Shown here: piece after piece, positions 22,050 through 33,953 of the stretch
Position numbering within the stretch: position 1 is the stretch's first letter
How the letters are laid out: the number at the start of each line of letters is the position of its first letter
Assembly (NCBI GenBank): GCA_050084515.1
Contig: CM114271.1
Span: forward strand, 22,134,001-22,198,000
DNA from: Blasia pusilla
Lineage: Eukaryota > Marchantiophyta > Marchantiopsida > Blasiales
Reading direction: 5' to 3'
DNA: 64,000 bases
The notes under the pieces: model-generated
Seen by the model: the letters and a program-made list of their open reading frames with translations, nothing else
Database searches by the model: none
Told to the model about the DNA's origin: nothing
Program-made: the position numbers and the translations under genes

Positions 22050-22833
22050 GACTAGTGGAGATGTTGCATGGAGAGCATGCATGTGTTAATGTCATGCCTG
22101 CCTAGAAGGATGTGCATGGCAACTAGACGGATAGGCAGATGTGTGGAGATTACCGCCCTATCAATCCGCAGACAAAGTTCAATAGGTATGCCATGCCCAC
22201 CCGTGAGGAGATCTTTGATGCTATTGGGCATGCAAAGGTCTTCAGTTTGTTAGATCTTTGAGCCAGATACCATCAAGTGCTTACCAGATTGGATGATAGG
22301 CAGAAGACGGTATTTTGGGGCATTGATCCTCACGGGAAGGATTGTTTGTACCAGTGGCTTACTATTTGGGTTAAAGAACACTCCGCTTGAGTTTCAAAGG
22401 GTTATGGATAAGATCTTGGTAGGTCTGGATTTTTCTAGATGTTATATTGATGACATCGTAGTCCTTAGCGTCACGGTTGAGGAGCATGAGCGACATCTAG
22501 AGGAGGTGCTTCGACGATTGGAGTTACATGGGTTCAAGCTACATCCATGCAAGTGCAAGTTCTTCTATGACCAGATTGAGTACCTAGGTCACACGATATA
22601 CCTAGGTGGCCTTGGTGTGCAACAGATGAAGGTAGAGGCTATTACACGCATTCCATGCCTTACAGATGTGAGTTGAGTTTTTGCATTCATGGGATTGGCA
22701 AACTTCTATCGATAGTACGTCAAGGGTTTCAGTTCGATTGTGAAGCCGTTGTCTTTGCTGACCAAGGTGGATTAGGAGTGGCAATGGGAGGATGAGTAGG
22801 AGAGAGCATTTGAGCTGCTCAAGGACACATTGA
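22050..22833 (+). pseudogene. Gypsy element 3 reverse transcriptase (broken)
   Basis: RT pieces: MCGDYRPINPQTKFNRYAMP near 22140-22200, KVFSLLDL near 22235, the catalytic RCYIDDIVVLS near 22437-22470, and FFYDQIEYLGHTIYLGGLGVQQMKVEAI near 22560-22645. AFMGLANFYR follows near 22685. A longer open piece is 22293-22676. Several stops and shifts (22126, 22258, 22675) break it. Confidence 0.8.
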
Positions 22834-24195
22834 CACTAGTACAATACCCCCTTCTGGATGACTTTTAAAAATGACTAGATGTTACTCAAACTGGGCTTTT
22901 GTGACTAAGTAATTACTTAACCAGACTATAGTAATAAAAATTACTCCTAGTCATATAAGTTTTTATTGAAACCGAGGGTAGTCATATCTGAGTCTCATTT
23001 TTGTTACTCAACATTGTCACTAAATATGACTTCACCTAGTCATTTTTTATGACAAGGTTAAGTCATAGAAAATTACTAGACGAGTGATAAAGAATGACTC
23101 GTCTTGTCATAAAGAGTGACTGGACGAGTAATAAAGAATGCCTAGACAAGTCATAAATAATGACTAGATGATTCATTGAGAATGACTAGACGAGTCTTTA
23201 AGAATGACTAGACGAGTCTTTAAGAATGACTAGACGAGTTATTAATAATGACTTGACGAGTCAGTAAGGGTGACTACTCAAAGTAACAAATAATGACTTC
23301 ATGCGTCACAAAAGAATGACTCAGAGTCATTAAAATGACTTTTCCATGTCATTTACAATCCTGTTCACTAACAAACAATATGCAAATAACAACTATATTA
23401 GTCATTATGTATGACAGGCTTGCTTTATTGTTAACAAAAATATGTACATAAAATTGGCATTTTTGTCCATTTTGTATCCATGAATATGAATTACTCCTTC
23501 CCACCTATCCTCCCTACACCTATCACTACTTCTCTTACATCCAGGAAATGGAGATGCCATTCTATATCTATTATACAATCCTAATGCTACCAGCATCGTG
23601 TGAAAACATACAAGCACATTACTCATGTACCAACCCACCCTTGTTGTAGCATCTAATAAGATGAGTTTTTCACAGTAAAAAATCCTTATCTGTTGAAAGA
23701 TAGAATTAGAAATGCTTCTTACATCCAATTGTGGCCATAAGTCGAAAGCTACAAAGTGTATCCATACATCCTGAAATGGACTATTTACTTACATGAGAAG
23801 AATTGCCTAGTGAATTATAGTGAATGATGCTTTCTATACTAAATGGAGACTTACATTAAAATCACGCCCGAGTTCTTTGATATAAAACCTGATATTATAT
23901 AGTTTTGCAATTAAGGCCGCTCGATCAATATTTCAAAAGATTGGAACTCTCAAAATCATAGGGTAGGTAACGACGAGTCTCTATATGAAGTCATACTAGC
24001 TATCTAGTAAGCATGTTTAGAGCCTCGACCCTCTTTGTATAAGAAGTGCCTACCCTGCAATCTCCACCAAAATGCCACGGACAACTGTTCAGACAAGAAT
24101 CTCTCATCCGCCAACCTGAAAATAAAATCCAAGAAATATAATCTCTCAAAGGAGTTTGAAGCATGGGATCAACTTTGTGGTGGTAGCAATAGAAC
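22834..24195 (+). mobile_element. CACTA-like DNA transposon fragment with subterminal repeats
   Basis: Sequence foreign to the gypsy element starts CACTAGTACAATACCCCC at 22834. From 22865 to about 23345 it carries more than a dozen degenerate copies of AATGACTAGACGAGTC in both orientations. A CACTA terminus followed by dense short subterminal repeats is typical of En/Spm (CMC) elements. No opposite terminus was found. The 23400-24190 part is AT-rich with no recognisable transposase. The gypsy sequence resumes near 24205 with RNase H missing, so a deletion accompanied the insertion. Confidence 0.5.
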
Positions 24196-24204
24196 CACCA
24201 CCTA

Positions 24205-25560
24205 TCCTTTGGGCTTGTTGGCTATGGAGAGCCAGATTGCTGAGACTTCGATGAGGAGGTCTGATGCAAAGTCCTTAGATCGAGAGGCGGGTGAGGAGAA
24301 GATAGATGACCGAGACATTCACGAGGATGGAGTACTCTTGGAGTACCTACGTATTGGCAGCGTCGCGAGCACAATGGGCAGTAGAGAGCGGGATCGGATC
24401 CTATAGCGAGCCACACGGTTTCGGTGGGAGGGGACACATGTGTTGCGAGTTTGGGAGGATGGTAGAATACGTGTAGTGCCTCATCCTTTAGAGAGAGCAC
24501 GTTTGGTGCGTCATGCCCACAAGGAGTTTGGTCATTTTTTAGTGAAGCGGACGTACAACTTGCTCTAGATACAGTATTAGTAGCAAGGTATGGAGATTGA
24601 CATTCAGCAGTTTGTTCCCAGGTGCGTGGTTTGTAATAGGGTGTGGGCATCGTTCAATGCTCTGACTCCATAGTTGCATCCACTTTCGATCATGGGTTTA
24701 GGTTATAGATGAATTTTGGATTTTGGAGGACCCTTACCTTTCACGGAGCGCCATAGTTGTTATGTTTTGGTGATGGTCGAGCACTTCTCAAAGTGGATAG
24801 AGTTGGTTGCATTGCTTGACAAAGCGAATGAGGGAGTCACGTATGCCTTCCTAGATTGAGTGCTGAGTCATTACAACGCCCCAGATGAGGTGTTGAAAGA
24901 ACAAGGTACGGAGTTTCACAAGAGTTTCAAGCCTTGTGTGATTAGGCGCTGACTGACCACCGCACCACTTCGCGAGATCATCCTAAGGCGGATGGACTAG
25001 CGGAGAGTGTTGTACATACGGTGAAGAGAGGATTACGCAAGTATGGATTGCAGAGAGATCAACTAGGAGATTGGTACCTTCATTTTTTGTGGTTAGCGAT
25101 GGGATACACATTGAGCAAGCAGGCATCCTTAGCGCCTTTTTCACCGTACTTGCTGCTTTATGGCCGAGAGCCAGATTTACCTGTAGCCATTCGTCGAGAT
25201 GTTGGTAAGGTGTTAAACCTTGATGACCCGGATGTATGCATGGATGCAAGCATGTTCTCACACGACTGAGTTGTTTAGGAGAGTGATGCCCATGGCATTT
25301 GAGAACTTGGCGATTGCGCAACATCGAGATACTTTGAGGTATGCCACTATTTAGGAAGGTGGTTACGGCCCTACTATCCGTAGGTTTCATAAGGGAGACT
25401 ATGTCTACTTGCAATAGATGGCACCCATGATATTGGATATAATTGCACGACACACTATCTTGAGAATGCGTGACATTTTGCCATTTGGTATTCTCTTATT
25501 GGAGGAACGCGATGGTATGGTTTGAAAGGACCATGTGCGTAACTGTGCGCCATGTCACCT
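24205..25560 (+). pseudogene. Gypsy element 3 integrase (broken)
   Basis: Linker LLAMESQIAETS at 24210-24260. The zinc-binding HHCC part reads RHAHKEFGHF...CVVCNRVWASFNA at 24508-24660, and the core reads VLVMVEHFSKWIELVAL near 24765-24820. A degraded second aspartate region lies near 24890, and ADGLAESVVHTVKRGLRKYG at 24990-25050 carries the catalytic glutamate. FSPYLLLYGREPDLPVAIRRD follows at 25138-25200. The tail to WKDHVRNCAPCHLPN ends near 25568. Stops at 24568, 24862 and 25356 and others inactivate it. Confidence 0.8.
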
Positions 25561-25767
25561 TCCAAACATTGACGGTACAATTGATTTGAGCTTAGCAGTA
25601 GTTCCTACAAGTTTGCAATGTATGTTGTGTGATTCCGCCCGTTGTGCAGCCACCATGCTAGTTTGTGATGGGTGTTCGAGAGGGTGGCATATGGCATATA
25701 TGTCTGACACCACCTCTCATGAGGGTTCCTCGGGGATGATGGATGTGCCCCAAATGCACATAGAGTA
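25561..25767 (+). pseudogene. C-terminal PHD-type finger of gypsy element 3
   Basis: Frame reads LQCMLC...MLVCDGCSRGWHMA. The last Cys pair, WMCPKC in the neighbouring frame, is lost to a frameshift. The first two Cys pairs and the GWH motif are kept. Position after WKDHVRNCAPCHLPN is the same as in elements 1 and 4. Confidence 0.7.
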
Positions 25768-25931
25768 GGTAGTTCTAGATTTCGACTTGCGTCTATGACA
25801 TGGATGACAAGAAGGCGACATGAGCACCCGACCTTTTTGCTCTTAGCGTCCGAGAGATGTATGTCATGGTAGGTAGGAATAGATGGCTATCTGGAGTTAG
25901 AGGAACCTAACCACCAGCTAGGGGAGCAATT

Positions 25932-26056
25932 GAAGATATTTTGGTACTTCTCATCTCGTTGTTTGGATGCCATGAGTTAGCATGGAATCATGTGTGTTTG
26001 TGTGTATGTTTGATGACAACGATGTATGTTGTGTAGCGATGTGTATGCGCATGACA
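25932..26056 (+). repeat. Split repeat B1 of element 3
   Basis: Starts GAAGATATTTTGGTACTTC and ends GCATGACA. It is preceded by the purine tract AGGGGAGC and followed by GT and then A2 (TGTTACGTC). It recurs at 26571-26695. Confidence 0.75.
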
Positions 26057-26058
26057 GT

Positions 26059-26695
26059 TGTTACGTCTCTTGGGATAGATCAACAAGATCTAGTAGAGCG
26101 CCTTTGAAGATACATGAGGACATCCTCAAGAGGTCGAGGATGACTTGCTGAGGCCTCGGGTAACGTGCGAGAGCAGGTTTCCCCTTCGTTTCGGCTCATT
26201 TGGAGCAATGTTGAGGAACTTACTATTTTGAGTAAGTTTCCATTTGTGGCATAGTTGACTTTCCACTTTTGGAAGTGGCTCTTGACCCGCTACAGCTCGT
26301 CAAGAGCCAAGGAGGTAACCTACAAGCATAGGTTATTGAGGAGAGGCCTTGGGAGATGGAAGGGGATATACCTCCAACAGAGAGAGCTTGAGAGCTCATT
26401 CTCTCTTTGTTGAACCTCTTGGCAAGAGGCGACAAGGTTATGGCTCTCCTTACCTTGTGTTTGTAACCCAAGCTTCTCATTAGGAGAGAGGGTTTGGTTT
26501 GACATGAGAGAAAGTGCACACCATGGAGAGCTTGGTGTGAGATGTTGAGAGAGATTTGATTGATTTATTGGAGATACTTTGGTACTTCTCGTCTCTTTGT
26601 TTGGATGCTATGAGTAAGCATGGGATCATGAGTGTTTTTATGTATGTTTGGTAACAGCAATGTATGTTGCGTAGCGATTTTATATGCGCACGACA
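26059..26695 (+). repeat. 3' LTR unit (A2+B2) of element 3
   Basis: A2 is 26059-26570 and B2 is 26571-26695, ending CGCACGACA. It matches 7670-8314 of element 1 along its length. Confidence 0.75.
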
Positions 26696-27384
26696 AGGCA
26701 CTACTCAACGATAGAATACGTGGATATCATGACAAGGAGAAATATTAGTCTAGGCTTGGATTCATCTCCATTTAGAAAGCTTGATAGTGGATCCCCACAC
26801 TTTCTCCTCCACTTCACTTGAGGCTTTCCCTTTCCTTCTCTCTCTATTTCCCACAAGTACCCTAGTTTGGAGATCCTGTTGCACATTGGGAGGACCTTCA
26901 TACATAATTTGCCATGATGAATATCTTGATTCCCATTCTTTTTCTTTCATCTATCTTTTGAAAAATGCTCCATCATCCATGTGCTATGATATGTTTTCAT
27001 CAAATAGAAACAACATTTGCACTGCCATTTGCTTTATGTTTCACTTTCCACTTGTATTTCTCCCCAATATTCCTTCATGATCTTTTGGAGTTCTTTGGCT
27101 TTGGTCACGACTATAAGTAAATACTATCCCCAACTAAAAAATATTGAGTAATTTGCAATAATTTTACAAGCTCAATAATTAGATATCTTGACCTATGAAA
27201 TATATGCAAACTACACCATATATTGTTTGTGAATGCTCCAATAGCAACCTTAGAACACTCGTTATGAACAAGAAAGATCAATATGCTAACCATGATAACC
27301 AAGATATCTTAAATTATCAAGGTTATCAAGTGGCAAAACATAGTCTCACTTATTAAGTTCACCTATCTACTGAAAAAAACTTAT

Positions 27385-27441
<57 letters not shown>

Positions 27442-30400
27442 GGGCGAGTTTATATAGGGGAGGATGGAAGGAAGGAAATTAACCCTTAATTTTTTTTCCT
27501 TATCTATCCCCACGGACTATTAATGCCTAAAAAAACTCCACATAAGCACGTAGCGCATCTTAATTTTTTCTCCTAATCCCAAACCTTTTTTTTAACTATC
27601 CTAACTTCCTCACCCACTTCTTTTACAACTAACCTATTCTCTAATATAACGACCCTATTCACTAATACTCTTACCTTCCCCTTTCCTCTCCATCTTTGAA
27701 TTCCACTCACGTGGCCTCAAGAACTAACCATACCTAGAGTTTCCCCTTGATTTTTGCTCACGATCCCCATACAAACCTTATGCTTAAGCCCTCATGAGGC
27801 CTCCATTTAAGCCCGCATCTAGCCTGGCCTAAGTCTAGGCGAGCAGCGAGCTTGCATATCCTGAGGTTGGGCGTGGACCCACGAGGTGACAAGGGCTTGC
27901 ACAAGCTGGCAAGGAGTCCTACTCGGGCCCATGCCAAGCTTGTGTTATCCCCACATCTTGGCTCTGTCAAACCTCCAACCCACATGCTTATCGCTCCTTG
28001 GCCCGCATAATTTGTTCAAGCCTACACCTATTCCCACGTCCAAAGCCCGCGTAGGCGACTTGGGCACCAAAAAGACCAGGGTGGGGGTCTCATTTGACAT
28101 ATATATTCCATGGATGAACTTGTTTATTTCCATGTAACCTTACCATCTCTTTAAATTTGTCGTACCAAGGAAAGTATATTATCCCTAATAAGGAAATTTT
28201 CTCATCGTTTCGAATGAAGATGCTTTGCTAGGCCTTTGAGTATGGTATGGTTGCACACCAACTTCCCCTCAATGTCAAGTGTATAGTAATCATGAAGAAT
28301 TTATTCCTAACAATAACCTCCCTCCTCATCCCCATATTAACATGTAGTACTCTCCAGCAAAATTTCTTAACCGCCCATAACAATTTCCACATTGTCCATG
28401 TTCAAGTATGCAACCAAATTCCTTGACAAGAATGAGTTTTTGGTTGTGTGAACCACACCAAAAATCTCTTCAACATTTGCTATATGTGGTTTCTGTTGAA
28501 TGGGACCCTCTTAGTTTCATTTACCTTCCTTCCTCCATTTCCTATATCCTCATTCAGACCAATGTGAGTACCCTCTGGTGGAACTATGTCCAATAGATCT
28601 AAAATGCAGATCGAAGGCCTAAACCATAACATCCACTTGCGATCCATTTGATTCATAGTTTCCATCATATTCCTCCTTCCCAAAGGTCTGCATGTTGTAT
28701 GTTGAGCAGGTTTTCTTAGTGGATTTTTAGGTTGTTCTTACTATCCCTCTTTACCACTATTTCCTCCACACAACGTGGTATTGTCACTTCAATCACAAGT
28801 TCGTCCCCTTCTATTTTCCCAAAAAAATCCTCTTCCTGGTCTTGCTTAATTAGCTATTTGATATGAATGTGCAAATGTGGTCGGCTAAGCTTTTAGTACA
28901 TCTAGTGAACATGCCAGGAATTTAGGGATGATGATTTTGGCCGCATCCACATATCCATATGGACCTCGGTATGGACTATTATTTGGGACACTGTTACGAT
29001 TGGATTTAGCAACTAGGTGTAGAACCTGCATCAAAAGACAAATAAAATCCACACTGCCATTCCACATCAGCAAGGTCTAAATCTAGCAGGGTGGCACGGG
29101 TTTGAAAAAGTTCCTCAAAGAAAATTGGTGCAAACAACTTATGCTTATTCTTACCTCTATACTTGGTGAATAAATGGACTTATGCCTATTCTCCAAAACT
29201 TCATCTAGTAGATGTATAAGCTGCATCAAAATACAATTAAAGTCAATAGTGCAAGGTCTAAAGCTAGCACTTGAGATAAATCACCCATGAGTACTCCATG
29301 GCCAATCGTATGTGCAAGGCATCAAGATGGAGTCCAAAAAGTTCATCAAAGAACAAACTACGTGATGCCCACTCCAATGTCCATGCCTTTAGGTAGTATC
29401 TCTACACCAACAAATCTAGAATTCACTCCACAGGTTTAGTTTTAGGCTTATCATTTGCTAAAGAAGTGGGAATCAAAAAAAGTGAAATCTACCGAGGGAG
29501 AATCATTGTGAAGAAAATCTACAAGGTGAGACATGAACAACCTTCTAAGATTGTCACCAAGTGCGAGCTAATTGCATTATGCTATGGCTTTGGAAGGAAG
29601 ATAACTTGGACATAAAAATCCGAAACCACTTTTACATTTACATATGTTACATATTTCTAAGCTCCTTGATATCAAATTTCATCCATGTGACTTAATGATA
29701 GTTCTTTGAGCTACGTTAAGTTCACTAGCGATTGATTTTAGTGACGAGTCAATTCTGAGTGCATTCTTTGGATTAAGAGTAACTAATCACCATCTACCTA
29801 AGCTTACAAGAGCATACTTGTGTGAAGCAAACATCCTCGTCTATAAAGTTGATTGCTTCAAGATGACAAATTAATCTTCATGTGTCCAGAAGTTAACAAG
29901 AAAATCCAAATGCACACAATGAGCTAAAACCAAAACTCTTATTTTTCTCCACGGCACTTGAATGGGTTGAAATATTTTTGACCTAGAGCATCTTTTAGTT
30001 GAATGTGTAGTTCTATGGTAAAACTCTCCAAACTTCAAGTATGTTTATGCTAATCTTGAGAGATATATGGGTTACCAACCATAAGTAGAATTTGTCTCCA
30101 AAGATGTGGATAATAGTTACAAATTTTCTCCTTCTCATGAATTTTGATTAGTATTTCTTTGTAGATTTCAGTATAGCCCTTCTAGAATACATTGGAGCAC
30201 TCTTTTTAAGGTTCCAAGTATCATAGAGGGGTAGGATCTTTGGCTCTCAAAGGGATGGGAGGCTTGGTTGAGCTCTCTTCCTAAGGATGTCTATGAGCTT
30301 TAGTGGTGCATACATTTAAGTTTTATACTTGTGTGAGCTTTGAAGACTAGATAAACTATTTATTTCTTGTATGATTATGGGATTCTTTTTGAGAGTATGT

Positions 30401-30694
30401 TAGGTTATAACTTGGAAACCCATCTTAAGGATTCTCTTTCTACAAAGTGGAGGAGATTTTCTTCATGATTTTGGTGTCCAAGTGGCATGAAAGAAATGGA
30501 AAACATCAAGCTTGAAGTATTCTAAGTGTTGGCTTATGTTGGAAGGATGGGAAAAGAAAATTTTACCAAATGCAAACAAAATGGCATGATCTCGATTGCA
30601 TGGGAAAGAAATAGAAATAGAAATTCACTAGAAAATAGAAAATTATTGATTTACCGAACATGAAACGGATGAATATTAAATTTATCAAAATAAA
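26696..30694. other. AT-rich intergenic sequence without recognisable gene
   Basis: I see no motif-bearing ORF, RNA gene or clear transposon end. Short ORFs on both strands lack family signatures. The only distinct structure is the (GA)n tract below. Confidence 0.5.
27389..27438 (+). repeat. (GA)n microsatellite
   Basis: About 25 uninterrupted GA units within AT-rich non-coding sequence. Confidence 0.95.
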
Positions 30695-30930
30695 TCTATA
30701 TTATTATGGGAGAGTGCTTTTTTATTTTCAAACACCTCTCACCTCTATGTTTGACACGTGGCACGTGTGCGGCAAGAAAAAAAATTAGAATTTGTGTACA
30801 ACATCATTAATCTCTTCCCCTCACGAACTACACACTTACATTAGTCCCTTCCCTTCACGAGCTATTCATTAATAAAAACTCTTAAACACTTTTTCATTTT
30901 CGCACATGGACACTTTACTAATTTTCTTTT

Positions 30931-31032
30931 AAAATACTAGTGGATAGCTATGCACAAGAATGATGGAAAATCTTTTTTTTATTAAAATACTAGTGGGCAG
31001 CCATGCACAAGAATGATGGAAAATCTTTTTCT
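30931..31032 (+). repeat. Two tandem 53-bp copies
   Basis: AAAATACTAGTGG...GCACAAGAATGATGGAAAATC occurs at 30931 and again at 30984. Read on the minus strand each copy resembles a Helitron 3' end (CATTCTTGTGCAT...CACTAGT). Confidence 0.75.
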
Positions 31033-31204
31033 TACTGCCCGGAAAAAAAAACATTTTGTTACGACTAGGTTTTCGCGTGTAAAAGAAGATGTTCACAAAT
31101 AAAAAAGCACTCCCCATTACTACTATAGATTTAACAATAGGTCCCGAGAGCAATATACATTATCATGCATGATATTAAAATTTACCAGAGAGAAATGTAA
31201 GGAA

Positions 31205-32100
31205 TCAGTTCGTCACTAGGTCCGCACGTTGGTCTCCTAACAGACTCGCCGAGCTACTGTCGCAGTGCCGCCACCCGAGCATTGCCACGTAGCAGCGCAA
31301 CCACGGTGCCACCTCCTTCCCACGTCTCCCATGAGTCCTGACCCGCCCTCGATGCAACTCCCTGAGTTCCCGGAAGGTCTGCAACCCTCCTGTCGGTTTC
31401 CCGTCCCGTGAAAGCCCCGCGGGAAGACGCCGACGGTTACCAAATATGAGTTATTCTCCTTGCTAGGAACTTTCGCCGACTAAGTCTTACCGGCACCCAG
31501 TCACTTTCAGGAATATAACGACCGGGACGGCCGGCTACAAGAACCACATGTTTCGTCCTTTCGGAATCCGTGCCGGAGCTTGGAAGCCGCGATCGGGACT
31601 TATCGTTTTCTCCCGGCTAGCTGAACATAGAAGTCCGACTCTAGCGGACTATGGGATGGAGACGTCAGAAGTTTAGGTGGATGGATTCATCCCGCACAGT
31701 CGCATGACCAGGTATCTGGCCAGCTTTCGGTCTTGGAGCCTTCGACCCTTGCGCCTTGGTGATTGAATGTACCTACACGCAGGGAATTTATCTTGTCAGC
31801 CTCGCGTTACGTAGGTACGGTAGCCCCCCACAAGAAGGGCCAGGGATTCTATGTCAGTGTGGACCCCGCCATTTCAGTAAAGTACTCGTTCTTTACTCAA
31901 ATTCCTTCCCATCTTTGGGGACGTGATTTGGACCTTTACTTTTCGTGCGACAAAATATTCGAAGTTCGAACGGATTCCATTCGCCGTGCTTCGTCAAGTC
32001 GATGTAAAATGCTTCTGTTGCCCCGGCGTTGGCTACGCTTTAGTGCGCCGTGGGACACTACCGTTAGTGTCCCACAACCGGTAGATGCACACTCGTGATC
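31205..32100 (+). other. GC-rich segment of foreign composition, possibly organelle-derived or captured
   Basis: Sharp rise in GC relative to both flanks. The style (CCGGGACGGCCGGC, GGTACGGTAGCCCCCC and similar) resembles plant mitochondrial spacer DNA or captured genic DNA, but I recognise no gene. The longest ORF (31763-32098) has no known motif. It ends near a perfect 11-bp inverted repeat at 32050-32075. Confidence 0.3.
32050..32075. repeat. Perfect hairpin, 11-bp stem, 4-nt loop
   Basis: GTGGGACACTA-CCGT-TAGTGTCCCAC. It is isolated, not followed by a T run, and not at a recognised transposon end. Confidence 0.8.
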
Positions 32101-32640
32101 CTTTAGTGGGCGATCTGTTTCATATCTATTTCGTAATCTTATCACAATTAGTCTAACTAGTCGTGAACTAATACTTGTTATACTTCTTTTAAAATTACAC
32201 CAGAGAAGAATTTGTGTGGAATGCATCCTGAATATCTTTTTAATAACACTAGTGAGAATGCGTCAATTTTTAGTACATAAAACTCCCTCGTTACTCAGTT
32301 TGGGCTTTTCTCTTTTCATCGAGGAGTGGGAAGTTTACACACGTCGAGGGAGAACCTTTAATTAGGTCTCTGCCCATTGGAGATAATGAAACAGAGTGAT
32401 AGAAACAACTTTTTTGTACTGAATTGAGTTGTTTGGGTGGTATCTCGAACAGCAGGCAGCTTGCTCGAAGGTGAAAGTTGAGTTGTTCTTGCAACGTAGT
32501 ATTGGAAACCTTGTAAGTATTCAAACAATGAGCACCTTTCGTCTAGAACTACCGCCCAAAGCTTCGTGATTCATTGGCCTCAATTGGCTGGAAGCGTAGA
32601 CTTTTACCGTTGCACGGGCATTCTCACTCTAGTAAGAATG

Positions 32641-32658
32641 GCCGTGCGATGCACCGGC
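32641..32658 (-). other. Helitron 1 3'-terminal hairpin
   Basis: On minus: GCCGGTGC-ATC-GCACGGC (7-bp stem with one bulged G), followed by CATTCTTACTAG. Confidence 0.65.
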
Positions 32659-32775
32659 ATCAAAATTTAGCATATACAAAATTAATCATATCAATTTTTT
32701 TTCAATGGATGAAGTATTACAAAGTCTAAAAAGCATGCCAATATAACACTTGACACATGTAATGTTATTTTAATT

Positions 32776-33477
32776 TTAATTTAGCACTTCATTATATACA
32801 ACATTCCTAGTGTAAATACCTATTTTGTTAATAGCCTTTTCATTATCTGTCATAATATGAATAGAATTCCTCGAGCCTACTCTTGACAAGGCAACATACA
32901 ATTGCCCATGAGAAAATACTGGATTAGGCAAGTAGATACCAACTCTATCTAATGTTTGACCTTGAGACTTGTTAATCGTCATTGCAAAAGCAGGACGTAT
33001 AGGAAATTGAAATCGTCGCAAATCAAATGGTAGGCAAGAATCAGACGCAATCAATGGAATGCGTGGAATGAAAACTCGAGCTCCGATGTTTTTTCTAGTG
33101 ATGATTTTTGCATCTATAAGATGTCTACTAAAGCCAGCTATCACCAGCCGAGTCTCGTTTGCTTGTCCCTTGGCTCCATTCATATTCCGTAATAGCATTA
33201 TCGGAGCTCCAATCTTCAAAGTCAAACAATGAGGTGGCAGTCTAGATGGTAAACATGTGTTCAAAAATTCTGTTGGATAAACAAGTCTCATCTCATCGTC
33301 GGAAACGGTATCAGCACTCAAGAAAGTATGCTCTTGCAAAAACAATATAAATCATTAATGATAAGAGCGATGATAGAAAAATGTAGCAATAGGTAATGAA
33401 AATATAATAATGATATTCAAGAACATAAATATTACCTCTCCTGGAAATCGAGACATGATTTCCGCATTTATAATATC
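32776..33477 (-). pseudogene. Helitron 1 helicase, C-terminal part
   Basis: Pif1/RecD-like superfamily 1B helicase end. After an exon piece reading INAEIMSRFPGE (33440-33477), an intron with GT/AG ends (about 33320-33437) leads to DEMRLVYPTEFLN, LKIGAPIMLLRNMNGAKGQANETRLVI, PFDLRRFQFPIRPAFAMTINKSQGQTL and GQLYVALSRV (motif VI). This is the standard C-terminus of plant Helitron RepHel, open to a stop near 32776. It is severed from the rest of the helicase by gypsy element 4. A homologous stretch lies at 63000-63790. Confidence 0.9.
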
Positions 33478-33950
33478 TGTCGTGCGAATCCACATCGTCA
33501 TACAACATACATCGCTGACATACCATACTCACATATATACATAACATAGACGAGAGTATCCACAAACACAAGTGTACCACAATTGAAATCCGTGAAAGAC
33601 CTATTGTCATAAAACACGTTTACAATCACATACAATCGAGCCAAACCCATTCCACGATGGGAGAATCTAGGTCAAAGCTTGCGGGAAACACCATAGCCAA
33701 GAGCTCTACTCACTACCAAGGCTAACTCCCAACGCAACACGCTCAACTCAAAGAATCGTTGTTGTTCTTTGAGTGCACTCCACCTTATATCCTCCAACCT
33801 AAGAGCAGGCCCTCTTTGGGAAAGTCACCCCAACGAGTAACCCCAACCCTATGTATGGAACCGCATCTCTACCAAGCCACTACGGTCCTACATAAGGAAT
33901 GGCCTCTACTAGCACACTATACTCTCGACATAATCCGTATGGTCATGACA
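33478..33950 (-). repeat. 3' LTR unit (A2+B2) of element 4
   Basis: On minus it starts TGTCATGACC (33950) and ends CGCACGACA (33478). A2 33584-33950 matches A1 (41944-42311). B2 33478-33582 matches B1 (33954-34054). The A2/B2 junction reads TTTCA-AT-TGTGG. Confidence 0.9.
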
Positions 33951-33953
33951 ATT

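Larger units (their letters stand above)
22047..26695 (+). mobile_element. Gypsy element 3, 3' half, methyltransferase family
   Basis: The oldest element of the stack. It begins at RT because element 2 is inserted at 22046/22047, and it ends with B2 at 26695 (CGCACGACA). It keeps part of RT, integrase, the PHD finger and B1-A2-B2. Its methyltransferase part would lie left of the window. It is interrupted at 22834 by CACTA-like sequence, with loss of most of RNase H. Confidence 0.8.
30695..32632 (+). mobile_element. Candidate non-autonomous Helitron
   Basis: Begins A|TCTATATTATTATGGG at 30694/30695, a typical plant Helitron 5' end. It ends GTTGCACGGGCATTCTCACTCTAG|T at 32632/32633, with a CTAG terminus, a T target base and a short stem (CCGT...ACGG) before it. 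There is no Rep or helicase. It contains a duplicated 53-bp unit and a GC-rich segment of foreign character, consistent with sequence capture. The boundaries are read by eye only. Confidence 0.5.

Noticed and set aside
27389-27438. Possible CRISPR or satellite array
   Set aside because: Simple GA dinucleotide run with no spacers; the genome is eukaryotic.
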